A stretch of DNA of 64,000 nucleotides, from assembly GCA_031363915.1 (NCBI GenBank), contig JANLVI010000034.1, forward strand, positions 1-64,000, given 5' to 3'. Numbering within the stretch: position 1 is the first letter of the stretch; every line of letters begins with the position of its first letter. The notes under the pieces were generated by a model. It did no database searches and was not told the origin of the DNA. It saw only the letters and a program-made list of their open reading frames with translations. The translations under genes and the position numbers were made by a program. Shown piece after piece: positions 44,176-53,273 of the stretch. Origin of the DNA: JANLVI01 sp031363915. Lineage in GTDB: Bacteria; Vulcanimicrobiota; Vulcanimicrobiia; Vulcanimicrobiales; Vulcanimicrobiaceae.

Positions 44176-44472
44176 ATGGACCAAGAGTTGACCGGCGCCG
44201 AGGCCCTTGACGCGCTGTCGCGTCGTGGAGAATGCCGGCTGCAGATTTTGCAAGACGGGACGGAGCGCGGTTCGTATTCCGGCACCATTTATGCGACCGA
44301 GAGCAGCTTTGCATTTCACGCGAGCACGAAGATGGGTTTCACCCCCGCTCACGGGATCGGCGAGAATCCCTGGACGATCGTCAGCCTCGAGCCGATGATC
44401 CTCGAGATGCTGGCAGACGGCGGCCATGTCGTCTTGCGCCTATCCGAGGCCAAAGAACAAGCTCCGGCTTAA
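44176..44472 (+). CDS. Small protein of unknown function
   Basis: The 98-residue product is soluble and of mixed composition (GECRLQILQDGTERGSYSGT, then PWTIVSLEPMILEMLADGGH). No family is recognised and no signal peptide or membrane segment is visible. The ATG is preceded by TATACT at 44164-44169, a good -10 box whose expected transcription start falls on the ATG itself. There is no ribosome binding site, so a leaderless mRNA is possible. The stop overlaps the convergent ArsR gene by about three bases. Confidence 0.55.
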   Translation: MDQELTGAEALDALSRRGECRLQILQDGTERGSYSGTIYATESSFAFHASTKMGFTPAHGIGENPWTIVSLEPMILEMLADGGHVVLRLSEAKEQAPA

Positions 44473-44822
44473 CCTGCCCCGCGCGTCGGGGCCCAGACGC
44501 TCGAGGTGAAGTAGTCCGGGAAGAGCACCGAGAGCGCGGCGTCGATCCGAGCGGCTGCACCGGGCGTTAATTCGTAGCGCAGCGAGGTCTTGCGCCGCTG
44601 GGCACGCACCAGGCCCGCCTCGCGGAGAATCCGCAGATGGTGCGATACCGTCGGCTGATTGAGTGGAAGGCGTGCCGTCAACTCACCGACAGCCAGGCCG
44701 TCGATTGCAATCAGGCGCAAGATTGCGAGGCGCTGGGCATCAGCGAGCGCCTTGAAAAGTCTGGCTTCGGCAGCGAGAGGGGGGCCGGCGGACGCCGCGG
44801 TCATTCCGCGTAGGAAGCTCAC
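44469..44822 (-). CDS. ArsR-family transcriptional regulator
   Basis: The 117-residue winged-helix protein shows LFKALADAQRLAILRLIAID and the recognition helix LPLNQPTVSHHLRILREAGL. This is a classic ArsR/SmtB fold that releases DNA on metal or other signal binding. The usual metal-binding Cys motif (ELCVCDL) reads ELTARLPL, so the signal is not a thiol-bound metal at that site. GTG 44822 is used; an ATG at 44804 is possible. A palindromic site lies 18 bp upstream, between it and the rpoB promoter. Confidence 0.85.
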   Translation of the reverse strand: MSFLRGMTAASAGPPLAAEARLFKALADAQRLAILRLIAIDGLAVGELTARLPLNQPTVSHHLRILREAGLVRAQRRKTSLRYELTPGAAARIDAALSVLFPDYFTSSVWAPTRGAG

Positions 44823-44840
44823 CTCGCCAGTCTGCCAACT

Positions 44841-44860
44841 CTATCGACAAACGTCAATAG
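44841..44860. promoter_or_regulatory. ArsR-type palindrome between arsR-like gene and rpoB
   Basis: CTATCGACAAACGTCAATAG is an inverted repeat with 8-bp arms, one mismatch and a 4-bp centre. It lies 18 bp before the ArsR-family start and 15 bp upstream of the rpoB -35 box. ArsR proteins bind such sites near their own promoters. Effects on the rpoB promoter are possible but inferred. Confidence 0.45.
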
Positions 44861-44875
44861 AAGGCTTTAAAAACC

Positions 44876-44904
44876 TTGACGGACCTCGGCCCCGGTGGTA
44901 TCCT
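44876..44904 (+). promoter_or_regulatory. rpoB: Near-consensus sigma-70-type promoter of rpoB
   Basis: TTGACG (44876-44881) and TATCCT (44899-44904) are separated by exactly 17 bp. The transcript would have a leader of about 120 nt before rpoB, which includes a small hairpin, GTCTC-CCCG-GAGAC, and a CTTTTTGG tract. The ribosomal protein genes that usually precede rpoB are absent, so this promoter probably drives rpoB alone. Confidence 0.7.
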
Positions 44905-45032
44905 CGTCGTCTATGTCCCTCGGTATGTAGCAGAGGACAGCAAGGAGCGGGCAGTCTCCCCGGAGACCGTCGCGCGCCTTTTTGGCTTTCCGCACCCAGC
45001 CCTTCCCCGAATAGGCGAGATAAACAGAACGC

Positions 45033-48000
45033 ATGGCGACGACAAAATTGACGGCCGACAAAGCTCCCGCAAAACCGCGTGCATCGCGCGCGAAGAAAGC
45101 GGTCGAGGCACCGGCAGCGGCCGGTACCGGTTCCACTGTTAAGCAGCAGAATATCGCAACGGCAACCTTTCAGGTTCCAGCCGAAGCCTTCACCGTCGAG
45201 ACCTTCGCAGATCCCGGACCCAAACGCAGCCGTCATTCGTTTGCGAAGATCACTTCTGCCCTGCAAATTCCCGATCTTATCGAGCTGCAGAAGGCCTCAT
45301 TTAAGTGGTTCATCGAGGACGGCTTGAAAGAAGCGTTCGAATCGATCTCGCCGATCAAAGACTTCACCGGCAACCTCGTGCTGGAATTCGGCGAGCACAG
45401 CCTCGGCGAACCGAAGTACACGGTTGAGGAATGTCGCGAGCGCGACATGACGTACAGCGCTCCGCTGCGCGTGCGCGTCCGCCTCATCACCGCGGAATCC
45501 GGCGAAATCAAAGGTATTCCCGATCAGGAAATCTTCATGGGCGACTTCCCGCTTATGACGGATAAGGGCACGTTCATGATCAACGGCGCGGAGCGCGTGA
45601 TCGTGAGTCAGCTCGTGCGTTCGCCGGGCGTCTACCTGCTCGCGGACAAAGACACCAACGCCCGCGATACCTTCAACGCAACGATCATCCCGAACCGCGG
45701 CGCGTGGATCGAATTCGAAACCGACAACGGCACGAAGAACGACGAAACCGAAGGCACGATCGGCGTGCGCATCGACAAGAATCGCAAAATCTATGCGACC
45801 ACGTTCGTGCGCGCCCTCACGCGTCCCGATCTCGGCTTCAACTGGGAGAACGACGAGGCGATCCTCGCGCTCTTCGATCACTCGCCGCTGATCGCCAACT
45901 GCCTCGAAAAAGACAAAGACATCAAGACGCGTGAAGACGCGCTCAAGGAAATCTACAAAAAGCTACGTCCCGGCGAACCCGAAAATGCGGAAAACGCTGA
46001 GAAGCTGCTCGAATCGCTGTTCTTCGATGAGAAGCGCTACGATCTCGCGGGCGTCGGCCGCTATAAGCTCTCAGGCAAACTCGAGAAAGAGTACCCGGCG
46101 ATCGGCATGCCCGTGCCGCAAATCGGCAAGAAGGCCCTCACGCGCGAAGACATGATCGCGGTCATTCGCCGCCTGATCAAAGTCGCCACGCACCAGGTCC
46201 ACAAAGACGACATCGACCACCTCGGCAACCGCCGCATCCGATCGGTCGGCGAGTTGCTGCAGAATCAGTTCCGCGTCGGTCTGCTTCGTTTGGAGCGCGT
46301 CGTGCGCGAACGCATGACCGTGCAAGACATCGAGACGGTGACGCCGCAAGCGCTCATCAATATCCGCCCCGTGGTCGCGGCGATCAAAGAGTTCTTCGGC
46401 TCCTCGCAACTCTCGCAGTTCATGGACCAAACAAACTCCCTTGCCGAGCTCACGCACAAACGCCGCCTCTCGGCCCTCGGGCCCGGCGGTCTCTCGCGCG
46501 AACGCGCCGGCTTCGAAGTCCGCGACGTCCACCACAGCCACTACGGCCGCATCTGCCCGATCGAAACGCCGGAAGGCCCGAACATCGGCTTGATCGGTTC
46601 GCTTGCGACGTACGCTCGCGTTAACCGTTTCGGCTTCATCGAGACGCCATATCGCGTCGTCAAGGGCGGGATCGTCTCCAACGACATCAAGTACTTCACG
46701 GCCGACCGTGAAGACGAGTACATCGTCGCGCAAGCCAATACGCCGCTCGACGAAAAAGGCCGCATCACGAGCAATTCGGTCGTCGCTCGTTACGCCGAAG
46801 AATACGTCGAGGAGCCGCCGGACAAAGTTCAGCTCATGGACGTTTCGCCCAAGCAAATCGTGTCGGTCGCAACCGCGCTCATTCCGTTCCTCGAGCACGA
46901 CGACGCCAATCGCGCGCTCATGGGCGCGAATATGCAACGCCAGGCGGTGCCGCTGCTCCGTCCGCAGGCGCCGATCGTCGGCACGGGCATGGAATACCGT
47001 GCGGCCAAAGACTCCGGTGGCTGCGTGCTCGCACGCGCGAACGGCCAAGTGACCGCTTCGGACGCAAGGCAAATCATGCTACGTCACGACGACGACGGTC
47101 TCGAACACCCCTATGATTTGCTGAAATTCACGCGTTCCAACGCCGGAACGTGCATCAATCAGAAACCGATCGTTACGATTGGCGAACGGGTGATGCGCGG
47201 TCAGATTCTCGCGGACGGACCGTCCTCGGAAGTCGGCGAACTGGCCCTCGGACAAAACGTGCTCGTCGCGTTCATGCCGTGGGAAGGTTACAACTACGAA
47301 GACGCCATCCTGATCTCCGAGCGCATGGTCAAAGACGACCGCTTCACCTCGATTCATATCGAAGAGTACGAATGCGAAGCGCGCGACACGAAGCTCGGGC
47401 CGGAAGAAATTACCCGCGACATTCCGAACGTCGGCGAAGATTCGCTCAAGGATCTCGACGAGAACGGCATCATCCGCGTCGGTGCGGAAGTGCGTCCGGA
47501 AGACATCCTCGTCGGTAAAGTCACGCCGAAGGGCGAGACCGAACTAACGGCGGAAGAGCGTTTGCTGCGCGCGATCTTCGGTGAGAAATCACGTGAAGTA
47601 CGCGACACCTCGCTCAAAGTACCGCACGGCGAGAAAGGTAAGATCATCGACGTCAAGCGCTTCTCGCGCGAAAACGGCGACGAACTCTCGCCCGGCGTCA
47701 ACCATCTCGTCCGCGTCTACGTCGCGCAGAAACGCAAGATTCTGCAAGGCGACAAGATGGCCGGTCGGCACGGCAACAATGGCGTCATCGCCAAGGTTCT
47801 CCCCGAAGAAGACATGCCGTACATGGAAGACGGCACGCCGGTCGATATCGTTCTGAATCCGCTGGGCGTTCCGTCGCGAATGAACCTCGGTCAGATCATG
47901 GAGACGCATCTTGGCTGGGCCGCGCGCATGCTCGGCCTGAATATCGCAACGCCGGTGTTCGACGGCGCGCACGCCGAAGACATCGCCGAATGGCTGCAGG

Positions 48001-48935
48001 ACGCGGGTCTCCCCGCGGACGGCAAAACCTGGCTGCGCGACGGACGCACGGGCGAACGTTTCGGTCGTCCGATCACGGTCGGCTTCATCTACATGCTGAA
48101 ACTCGCCCACTTGGTCGACGACAAGATCCACGCGCGTTCGACGGGTCCCTACTCGATGATCACGCAGCAGCCCCTCGGCGGTAAAGCGCAGTTCGGCGGT
48201 CAGCGTTTCGGCGAGATGGAAGTCTGGGCACTCGAAGCGTACGGCGCTGCCTATACGCTGCAAGAACTGCTCACCGTCAAATCGGACGACGTCGTCGGCC
48301 GCGTCAAGACGTACGAGGCGATCGTCAAAGGCGAGAACGTTCTCGAACCGGGCGTCCCCGAATCGTTCAAGGTCCTCATCAAAGAACTCCAATCGCTGGC
48401 GCTGGACGTCAAAGTCCTCACCGAACAGCGTGAAGAGATCGAGATCAAGATCTCGGATGACGACATGACGGAACGCGCGCAAGAGATCGGTCTGCTCATG
48501 GGCGATGAAGATCCGCGTCTCTCGCAGACGGCGCTCGCCGAACGCGAAGCCGAGCGCGAACGCCTCTCGGCAGCGGCTTCGGCTGCGGTCGGTACGGCGG
48601 TCATCGACGGTGAAGCCGGCGAAGGCGTCGCGGAAATCGTCGAAGACGATGAAGAACCAGAAGAAGAAGTCGACGACTCAGCTCCGCTCGTTCAGTCGAA
48701 CAGCCGCGGAGCGATCGGCGACGAACCGGTTCCGACAAGTGCCCTTGGCGGACTACGTGCGACGATGACGGACGACGGTGAAATCATCGTCGACGAAGTC
48801 GCCGATGAAGAAGCGCCGGTCGTCGAAGAGGACGAAGAAGATCAGGGCTACGTTCTCGAAGACGAAGAAGAGTTCACCGAGGAAGAGGAAGAGGATCCAA
48901 GTCCTCTCGCTCACTCGACGGACGAAGACTACTAA
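45033..48935 (+). CDS. rpoB: RNA polymerase beta subunit
   Basis: RpoB forms one pincer and much of the active site of RNA polymerase. The 1300-residue protein has all core motifs. The rifampicin-binding region near residues 457-490 reads SQLSQFMDQTNSLAELTHKR then RLSALGPGGLSRERAGFE, a rifampicin-sensitive type sequence. Other marks are the lysine region GDKMAGRHGNNGVI and GGKAQFGGQRFGEMEVWALE near the end of the core. It carries a ~60-residue Ala/Lys-rich N-terminal extension and a long acidic tail (about 1165-1300, Glu/Asp-rich). rpoC does not follow; a terminator and a minus-strand gene do. Confidence 0.98.
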   Translation: MATTKLTADKAPAKPRASRAKKAVEAPAAAGTGSTVKQQNIATATFQVPAEAFTVETFADPGPKRSRHSFAKITSALQIPDLIELQKASFKWFIEDGLKEAFESISPIKDFTGNLVLEFGEHSLGEPKYTVEECRERDMTYSAPLRVRVRLITAESGEIKGIPDQEIFMGDFPLMTDKGTFMINGAERVIVSQLVRSPGVYLLADKDTNARDTFNATIIPNRGAWIEFETDNGTKNDETEGTIGVRIDKNRKIYATTFVRALTRPDLGFNWENDEAILALFDHSPLIANCLEKDKDIKTREDALKEIYKKLRPGEPENAENAEKLLESLFFDEKRYDLAGVGRYKLSGKLEKEYPAIGMPVPQIGKKALTREDMIAVIRRLIKVATHQVHKDDIDHLGNRRIRSVGELLQNQFRVGLLRLERVVRERMTVQDIETVTPQALINIRPVVAAIKEFFGSSQLSQFMDQTNSLAELTHKRRLSALGPGGLSRERAGFEVRDVHHSHYGRICPIETPEGPNIGLIGSLATYARVNRFGFIETPYRVVKGGIVSNDIKYFTADREDEYIVAQANTPLDEKGRITSNSVVARYAEEYVEEPPDKVQLMDVSPKQIVSVATALIPFLEHDDANRALMGANMQRQAVPLLRPQAPIVGTGMEYRAAKDSGGCVLARANGQVTASDARQIMLRHDDDGLEHPYDLLKFTRSNAGTCINQKPIVTIGERVMRGQILADGPSSEVGELALGQNVLVAFMPWEGYNYEDAILISERMVKDDRFTSIHIEEYECEARDTKLGPEEITRDIPNVGEDSLKDLDENGIIRVGAEVRPEDILVGKVTPKGETELTAEERLLRAIFGEKSREVRDTSLKVPHGEKGKIIDVKRFSRENGDELSPGVNHLVRVYVAQKRKILQGDKMAGRHGNNGVIAKVLPEEDMPYMEDGTPVDIVLNPLGVPSRMNLGQIMETHLGWAARMLGLNIATPVFDGAHAEDIAEWLQDAGLPADGKTWLRDGRTGERFGRPITVGFIYMLKLAHLVDDKIHARSTGPYSMITQQPLGGKAQFGGQRFGEMEVWALEAYGAAYTLQELLTVKSDDVVGRVKTYEAIVKGENVLEPGVPESFKVLIKELQSLALDVKVLTEQREEIEIKISDDDMTERAQEIGLLMGDEDPRLSQTALAEREAERERLSAAASAAVGTAVIDGEAGEGVAEIVEDDEEPEEEVDDSAPLVQSNSRGAIGDEPVPTSALGGLRATMTDDGEIIVDEVADEEAPVVEEDEEDQGYVLEDEEEFTEEEEEDPSPLAHSTDEDY

Positions 48936-48943
48936 GAGAAAAA

Positions 48944-48973
48944 ATCCTCGGCAGCGATGCCGGGGATTTTTTT
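48944..48973. terminator. rpoB: Bidirectional terminator between rpoB and a glycosyltransferase gene
   Basis: ATCCTCGGC pairs with GCCGGGGAT around a 6-nt loop, with a T-tract on the right (48968-48973) and an A-tract on the left (48939-48943). It can stop rpoB transcription from the left and the minus-strand gene from the right. Confidence 0.85.
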
Positions 48974-50489
48974 AGCGTGTGCGCAGCGCCGCGATGCGTT
49001 CGCACACGCGCTCGCCGCTGCGTTGCCACGACCAGGTCGCCGCACGTGCGGCAGCCGCGCGACCGCGCTCGAGGCGTTCGCTGCGCTCGCGCACGACGCG
49101 GAGCATCGTCTGCGCGAGCGCAGCGGCATCGGGTTCGAGCAGCCAGCCCTCATCGATGAGATCGTGGCCGTGGGCGTGGTTTCCGATTGCACGACGCGTT
49201 GCCGGGATCGGATACCCGACGCTCTCGTCGACGAAGTCGTCGGTCGCACCGCCGCGCGTCGTTATCGGCGCGAGTCCGCATGCCATTGCCTCGAGCACGG
49301 GAAGCGCGAAGCCTTCACCCCGATAGGGATGCACGTACGCGTCTGCGCTGCGGTAGAGCGACGCGAGCGTCTCGCTCTCGAGCAATTGATCGACGTAGAG
49401 AATCTCCGGCATCCCAGGCGTCTGCGTGATGCGCTCGATGAGCGCGCGATAGTTCATGCCCGTGTAGGTATCGCTGACGCCGAAATCTTTGATGATGAGC
49501 GTCACGTCATCTGCAGCCGTAAACGTGCGCGTGTATGCGGAGAGCAGCACGTCGATCCCCTTGCGCTCGATTGTGCCGCCCACATAGCAGAAACGAAATG
49601 CTTTCTGCGTCGGAAGCCTCAGGCGCGGTCCGTCGACGCGAAACACCGAGGGATCGATGCCCAACGGAATGACGCGGACTCGCGCGGGATCGAAGGCGGC
49701 CGAGGTGTAGAGGCCAGCGACGTACGATGAGGGACACCACACCTCGTCGATGACGTCGCGTGCGGCGACCCAGTCACGCGGAAGCGCGCCATACTCCCAC
49801 ATCTGCATGTGCACGTACGTGCGGGCGGGTGGCCGATCGAAGTAAGGCGGCCACGGATGCCGGATCCAGATATCGGCACCGTCGGGCGCGGCGATCGCAT
49901 GTGCGGCGACCTGGGCCATGCGGTTGCGTTCGGCCTTCGCGAGGTGATCGGCGACCTCGGTACGCAAGATGTGCACGCTGTGTTCGCCTGCGGTAAGCGT
50001 TGCGCTCACGAGTTCGCGATTTACGGCGGCAAGCGAATTCGCAGTGAAAAATTCGCCCTCCCAAACGACGCTTCCATCCGCTTTGGGGACACCGCCCGCA
50101 GCGGGGTCACGCCGGGCGACAAGGTACCATGTCCCCGCATCGCCTGGCTCGACGCCGTGCGCAGCGATGCGCAGGCCGGTCTCGCGGACATGCGCGTAAG
50201 CATCGCGGAGCGTATGGCGAACCGGCGTGGTCCGCATGACGAGCAGGCCACCGCGCGCGAGCGCCGCCGCGACGTCCGCAATGAGGGCGCGGAACTGTGC
50301 CGGATCGAGATGTTCGGTTTCGTCGATCAGCACGATGGCCTCGCTTGCCGCCGGAAGCGGGGCACCGCGCGGAACCCAGACGGCATCTCGGCCGTCCGCC
50401 TTGCAAGCGACGGCAAAGCTGCCGTCGCTTCCGTATTGCACGACCCGAGCGGCGTCGCGCACGATTTCCAAATAGGCCGCGGTATTCAC
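48972..50489 (-). CDS. GT4-type glycosyltransferase with methyltransferase-like N-terminus
   Basis: Residues ~175-505 form a group 1 (GT-B) glycosyltransferase: an N-terminal Rossmann part, VRVIPLGIDPSVFRVDG, FRFCYVGGTIERKGIDVLL, and the donor-binding segment PYRGEGFALPVLEAMACG. Residues ~1-130 look like a worn SAM-methyltransferase fold (IVLIDETEHLDPAQFRALIA, LARGGLLVMRTTP), but no clear SAM-binding glycine motif is visible. Such fusions occur in surface polysaccharide or protein glycosylation; the substrate is unknown. Length 505. Divergent from the M16 peptidase gene. Confidence 0.8.
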   Translation of the reverse strand: MNTAAYLEIVRDAARVVQYGSDGSFAVACKADGRDAVWVPRGAPLPAASEAIVLIDETEHLDPAQFRALIADVAAALARGGLLVMRTTPVRHTLRDAYAHVRETGLRIAAHGVEPGDAGTWYLVARRDPAAGGVPKADGSVVWEGEFFTANSLAAVNRELVSATLTAGEHSVHILRTEVADHLAKAERNRMAQVAAHAIAAPDGADIWIRHPWPPYFDRPPARTYVHMQMWEYGALPRDWVAARDVIDEVWCPSSYVAGLYTSAAFDPARVRVIPLGIDPSVFRVDGPRLRLPTQKAFRFCYVGGTIERKGIDVLLSAYTRTFTAADDVTLIIKDFGVSDTYTGMNYRALIERITQTPGMPEILYVDQLLESETLASLYRSADAYVHPYRGEGFALPVLEAMACGLAPITTRGGATDDFVDESVGYPIPATRRAIGNHAHGHDLIDEGWLLEPDAAALAQTMLRVVRERSERLERGRAAAARAATWSWQRSGERVCERIAALRTR

Positions 50490-50606
50490 GCTTTGCGTCT
50501 CCGCCGACTGCTTTGAAAATCCCCGTCGAGCCGAAACATTGCAGGGAGTTGAGGGGTAAACGCGTCAGACGATTTTCTCTACGATTTTTCAGGAGGTCAG
50601 GTCCGG

Positions 50607-53267
50607 GTGAAGTTTCTCGTTCGTGCAACGGCGACGTTCGTTGCAACCGCTCTTATCGCACTCGCGACGCCGGCCGTTTGGGCTCAAGATCGCACCCAAG
50701 ACGTAACGCGTGCGACGCTCAAAAACGGCCTGCAGGTCGTCGTGATTCGCGACACGCTCGCGCCGGTCGTCTCAACCTGGCTCAACTACAAAGCCGGTTC
50801 GAACGAAGAACCGATCGAAGGCCTCGCCCACGCCCAGGAGCACATGCTCTTTCGCGGCAGCAAGACGGTCACGGCGTCGCAGTTCGCCGACACGACCGCG
50901 ATTACGGGCGGCGCGTTCAACGCCGACACCCAGGATGCCGTCACGCAATACTTCTTCGAGATGCCCTCACAGTATCTCGATATCGCCCTGAACCTCGAAG
51001 CATCGCGCGCGCAAGGCGTCCTCGATACGCAGAAGCTGTGGGATCAGGAACGCGGTGCGATCACCCAGGAAGTCACGCGCGATAATTCATCGGCGACGTA
51101 TCGTTTGATCGACAAGGTCGTCCACAACATGTTCGCCGGAACGCCCTACGCCGACATGGGTCTGGGGACCGTCGCGAGCTTCAAGAAGATCCAGGCGCCG
51201 GATCTCAAGGCCTATTACGACTCCTGGTATCACCCGAATAACGCGGTCTTCGTCATTGCCGGCGATGTCGATCCGCAGGCGACAATTGCGAAGGTTCGCG
51301 CCCTCTTCGAAAGCATTCCCGCGAAAAAGTTGCCCGCCCGTAAGGCCGTCAATCTTAAGCCTCTAACAGGAGTGACACTCAAAGACGAGAGTGACGACCC
51401 GTACATCATCGACATCGTGGCGTATCGCGGCCCGGGCTTCGCGAGTCCCGATTGGGCCGCATCGAGCATTTTGAACGACGTGCTCAATAGCGGCCGCGGG
51501 CCGTTATTCGAGTTGCAGGCGCAAGGCAAAGCGCTCGGGGCGTTTGCCGGATCGATCACGCGCGGCCAGTCTTCGCTCGCCTATGTCGGCTCGGCTGTCG
51601 CCACGAGTGGCGATGGAACGGCCGCCGCGAACGATCTAAAAGGCGTTATCGCCGAGTACCAAAAGAACGGCGTTCCGGCCGATCTCGTCGAGGCGGCAAA
51701 GCTGCGCGAAGTCTCGGCGAAAGAGTTTGCAAAAAACTCGATTCAAGGGGTTGCAACCGCTTGGAGTCAGGCGCTCGCCGTCGAGAATCGTACGCCCGAT
51801 GAAGACATCGCGCTACTCGGTGCGGTGACAACCGACGATGTGAATCGTGTCTTACGCAAATATTTCGATAATGCGACCGCATCAGTTGCAATTGCCGTGC
51901 CAAAACCCGGCGCGCAAGGCGGCGGCAGCGGGCGCGCAGGCGAAGACAACACGGTCATTCCGACCGAGCATACGGGATTGCCGACATTCGCTCGAAGCGT
52001 ACTTAAGAATTTGCAAGTTCCCCCACAAAGCGCGACACCTACGCAGTACACACTGGCGAACGGCATCAAGCTCATCGTTCAGCCGGAAGCGATCTCACAT
52101 ACTGTGCTCGTGCGCGGTCAAATCCGCACGAATTCCGGCATCCAAGAACCGGTCGGCAAGGAAGGCATTGCGGGACTGACGGCCGGACTCTTTGCCTACG
52201 GCACAACAACCTACGACCGAATCGCATTTCAAACGGAACTCGACAAAATCGCGGCCGACGTGAACGCCGGACCACGATTCAATGCAGATGTTCTCAGCAA
52301 AGATTTCGATCGTGGCGTCGCGCTGCTTGCCGACAACGAACTCCATCCGGCGTTCCCGTTACCCAACTTCGAAATCGTAAAGAAACAGGCTGCAGCCGCG
52401 CAGCAGGGCACGATGACGAGCCCTGATTTTCTCGCCGGACGGGCGCAACTCAAGGGTCTCTTGCCGGCGAGCGATCCCGCGCAGCGCTTTGCGACACCCG
52501 TATCGATCGGCTCGGTTACGCTCGAGGATCTCAAGGCTTTCTACGCATCGACCTATCGGCCCGATCTTACGACGATCGTCGTTATCGGCGACGTGACGCC
52601 GGATGCCGCGAAGGCGACGATTGAGAAATACTTCGGTGGTTGGAAATCCCCCGAGATCGCTGCACCCCCGCTCGATAATCCGGCTGTTCCCGCCAACAAG
52701 GCCAGCGAAGCAACGATCCCGGCGACCGGCCGCATTCAGTCAAGTATCGATCTGAGTGAAGTGCTTGGACTCACCCGCCTCGATGCCGACTATCCTTCGC
52801 TGCGTCTCGCGAACACGGTCCTCAGTGGCGGCTTCTATGCCTCGCTCCTCTACCACGATCTGCGCGAACTGCACGGGTACGTCTATAACGTCGGTTCGTC
52901 GCTTACGGCGGGTAAGAACCGCACCGTCTTCAACGTTTCGTACGGCGCCGATCCGAAGAACATCGATCGCGCAGCAAAACTCGTGCGCGACGATCTGTTG
53001 ATGCTGCAAAACAAGCCCCTTCCGATCGACCGGCTCACGCGGGCGAAAGCGCTCGTCCTCGGCGAAGTTCCGCTGGCGCAAGAGTCATTCGGCGGATTTG
53101 CAAATCAGCTAATCGGCTACGCAAGTGCCGGACTTTCGCTCGATCAGGACCGCATCGAGGCAAAGAAAATCCTCGATGTTACGCCCGCGCAAATGCAGGC
53201 GGCAATGAAGAAGTGGATCCGTCCTGCCGACTTCGTGCGCGTAGTAACGGGACCGGCGGCAAAGTAG
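50607..53267 (+). CDS. Exported M16-family zinc metallopeptidase
   Basis: The 886-residue protein has a signal peptide (ends PAVWAQD) and two M16 halves. The first holds the inverted zinc site H75-x2-E78-H79 in EGLAHAQEHMLF, with a downstream Glu in ITQEVTRDN. The second half (about 480-880) has the same fold without the site, as in pitrilysin-type pairs. It probably degrades or processes peptides outside the cytoplasm. GTG start with AGGAGGT ten bases upstream. It is convergent with the spherulin-4 gene. Confidence 0.92.
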   Translation: MKFLVRATATFVATALIALATPAVWAQDRTQDVTRATLKNGLQVVVIRDTLAPVVSTWLNYKAGSNEEPIEGLAHAQEHMLFRGSKTVTASQFADTTAITGGAFNADTQDAVTQYFFEMPSQYLDIALNLEASRAQGVLDTQKLWDQERGAITQEVTRDNSSATYRLIDKVVHNMFAGTPYADMGLGTVASFKKIQAPDLKAYYDSWYHPNNAVFVIAGDVDPQATIAKVRALFESIPAKKLPARKAVNLKPLTGVTLKDESDDPYIIDIVAYRGPGFASPDWAASSILNDVLNSGRGPLFELQAQGKALGAFAGSITRGQSSLAYVGSAVATSGDGTAAANDLKGVIAEYQKNGVPADLVEAAKLREVSAKEFAKNSIQGVATAWSQALAVENRTPDEDIALLGAVTTDDVNRVLRKYFDNATASVAIAVPKPGAQGGGSGRAGEDNTVIPTEHTGLPTFARSVLKNLQVPPQSATPTQYTLANGIKLIVQPEAISHTVLVRGQIRTNSGIQEPVGKEGIAGLTAGLFAYGTTTYDRIAFQTELDKIAADVNAGPRFNADVLSKDFDRGVALLADNELHPAFPLPNFEIVKKQAAAAQQGTMTSPDFLAGRAQLKGLLPASDPAQRFATPVSIGSVTLEDLKAFYASTYRPDLTTIVVIGDVTPDAAKATIEKYFGGWKSPEIAAPPLDNPAVPANKASEATIPATGRIQSSIDLSEVLGLTRLDADYPSLRLANTVLSGGFYASLLYHDLRELHGYVYNVGSSLTAGKNRTVFNVSYGADPKNIDRAAKLVRDDLLMLQNKPLPIDRLTRAKALVLGEVPLAQESFGGFANQLIGYASAGLSLDQDRIEAKKILDVTPAQMQAAMKKWIRPADFVRVVTGPAAK

Positions 53268-53273
53268 CCCGGC

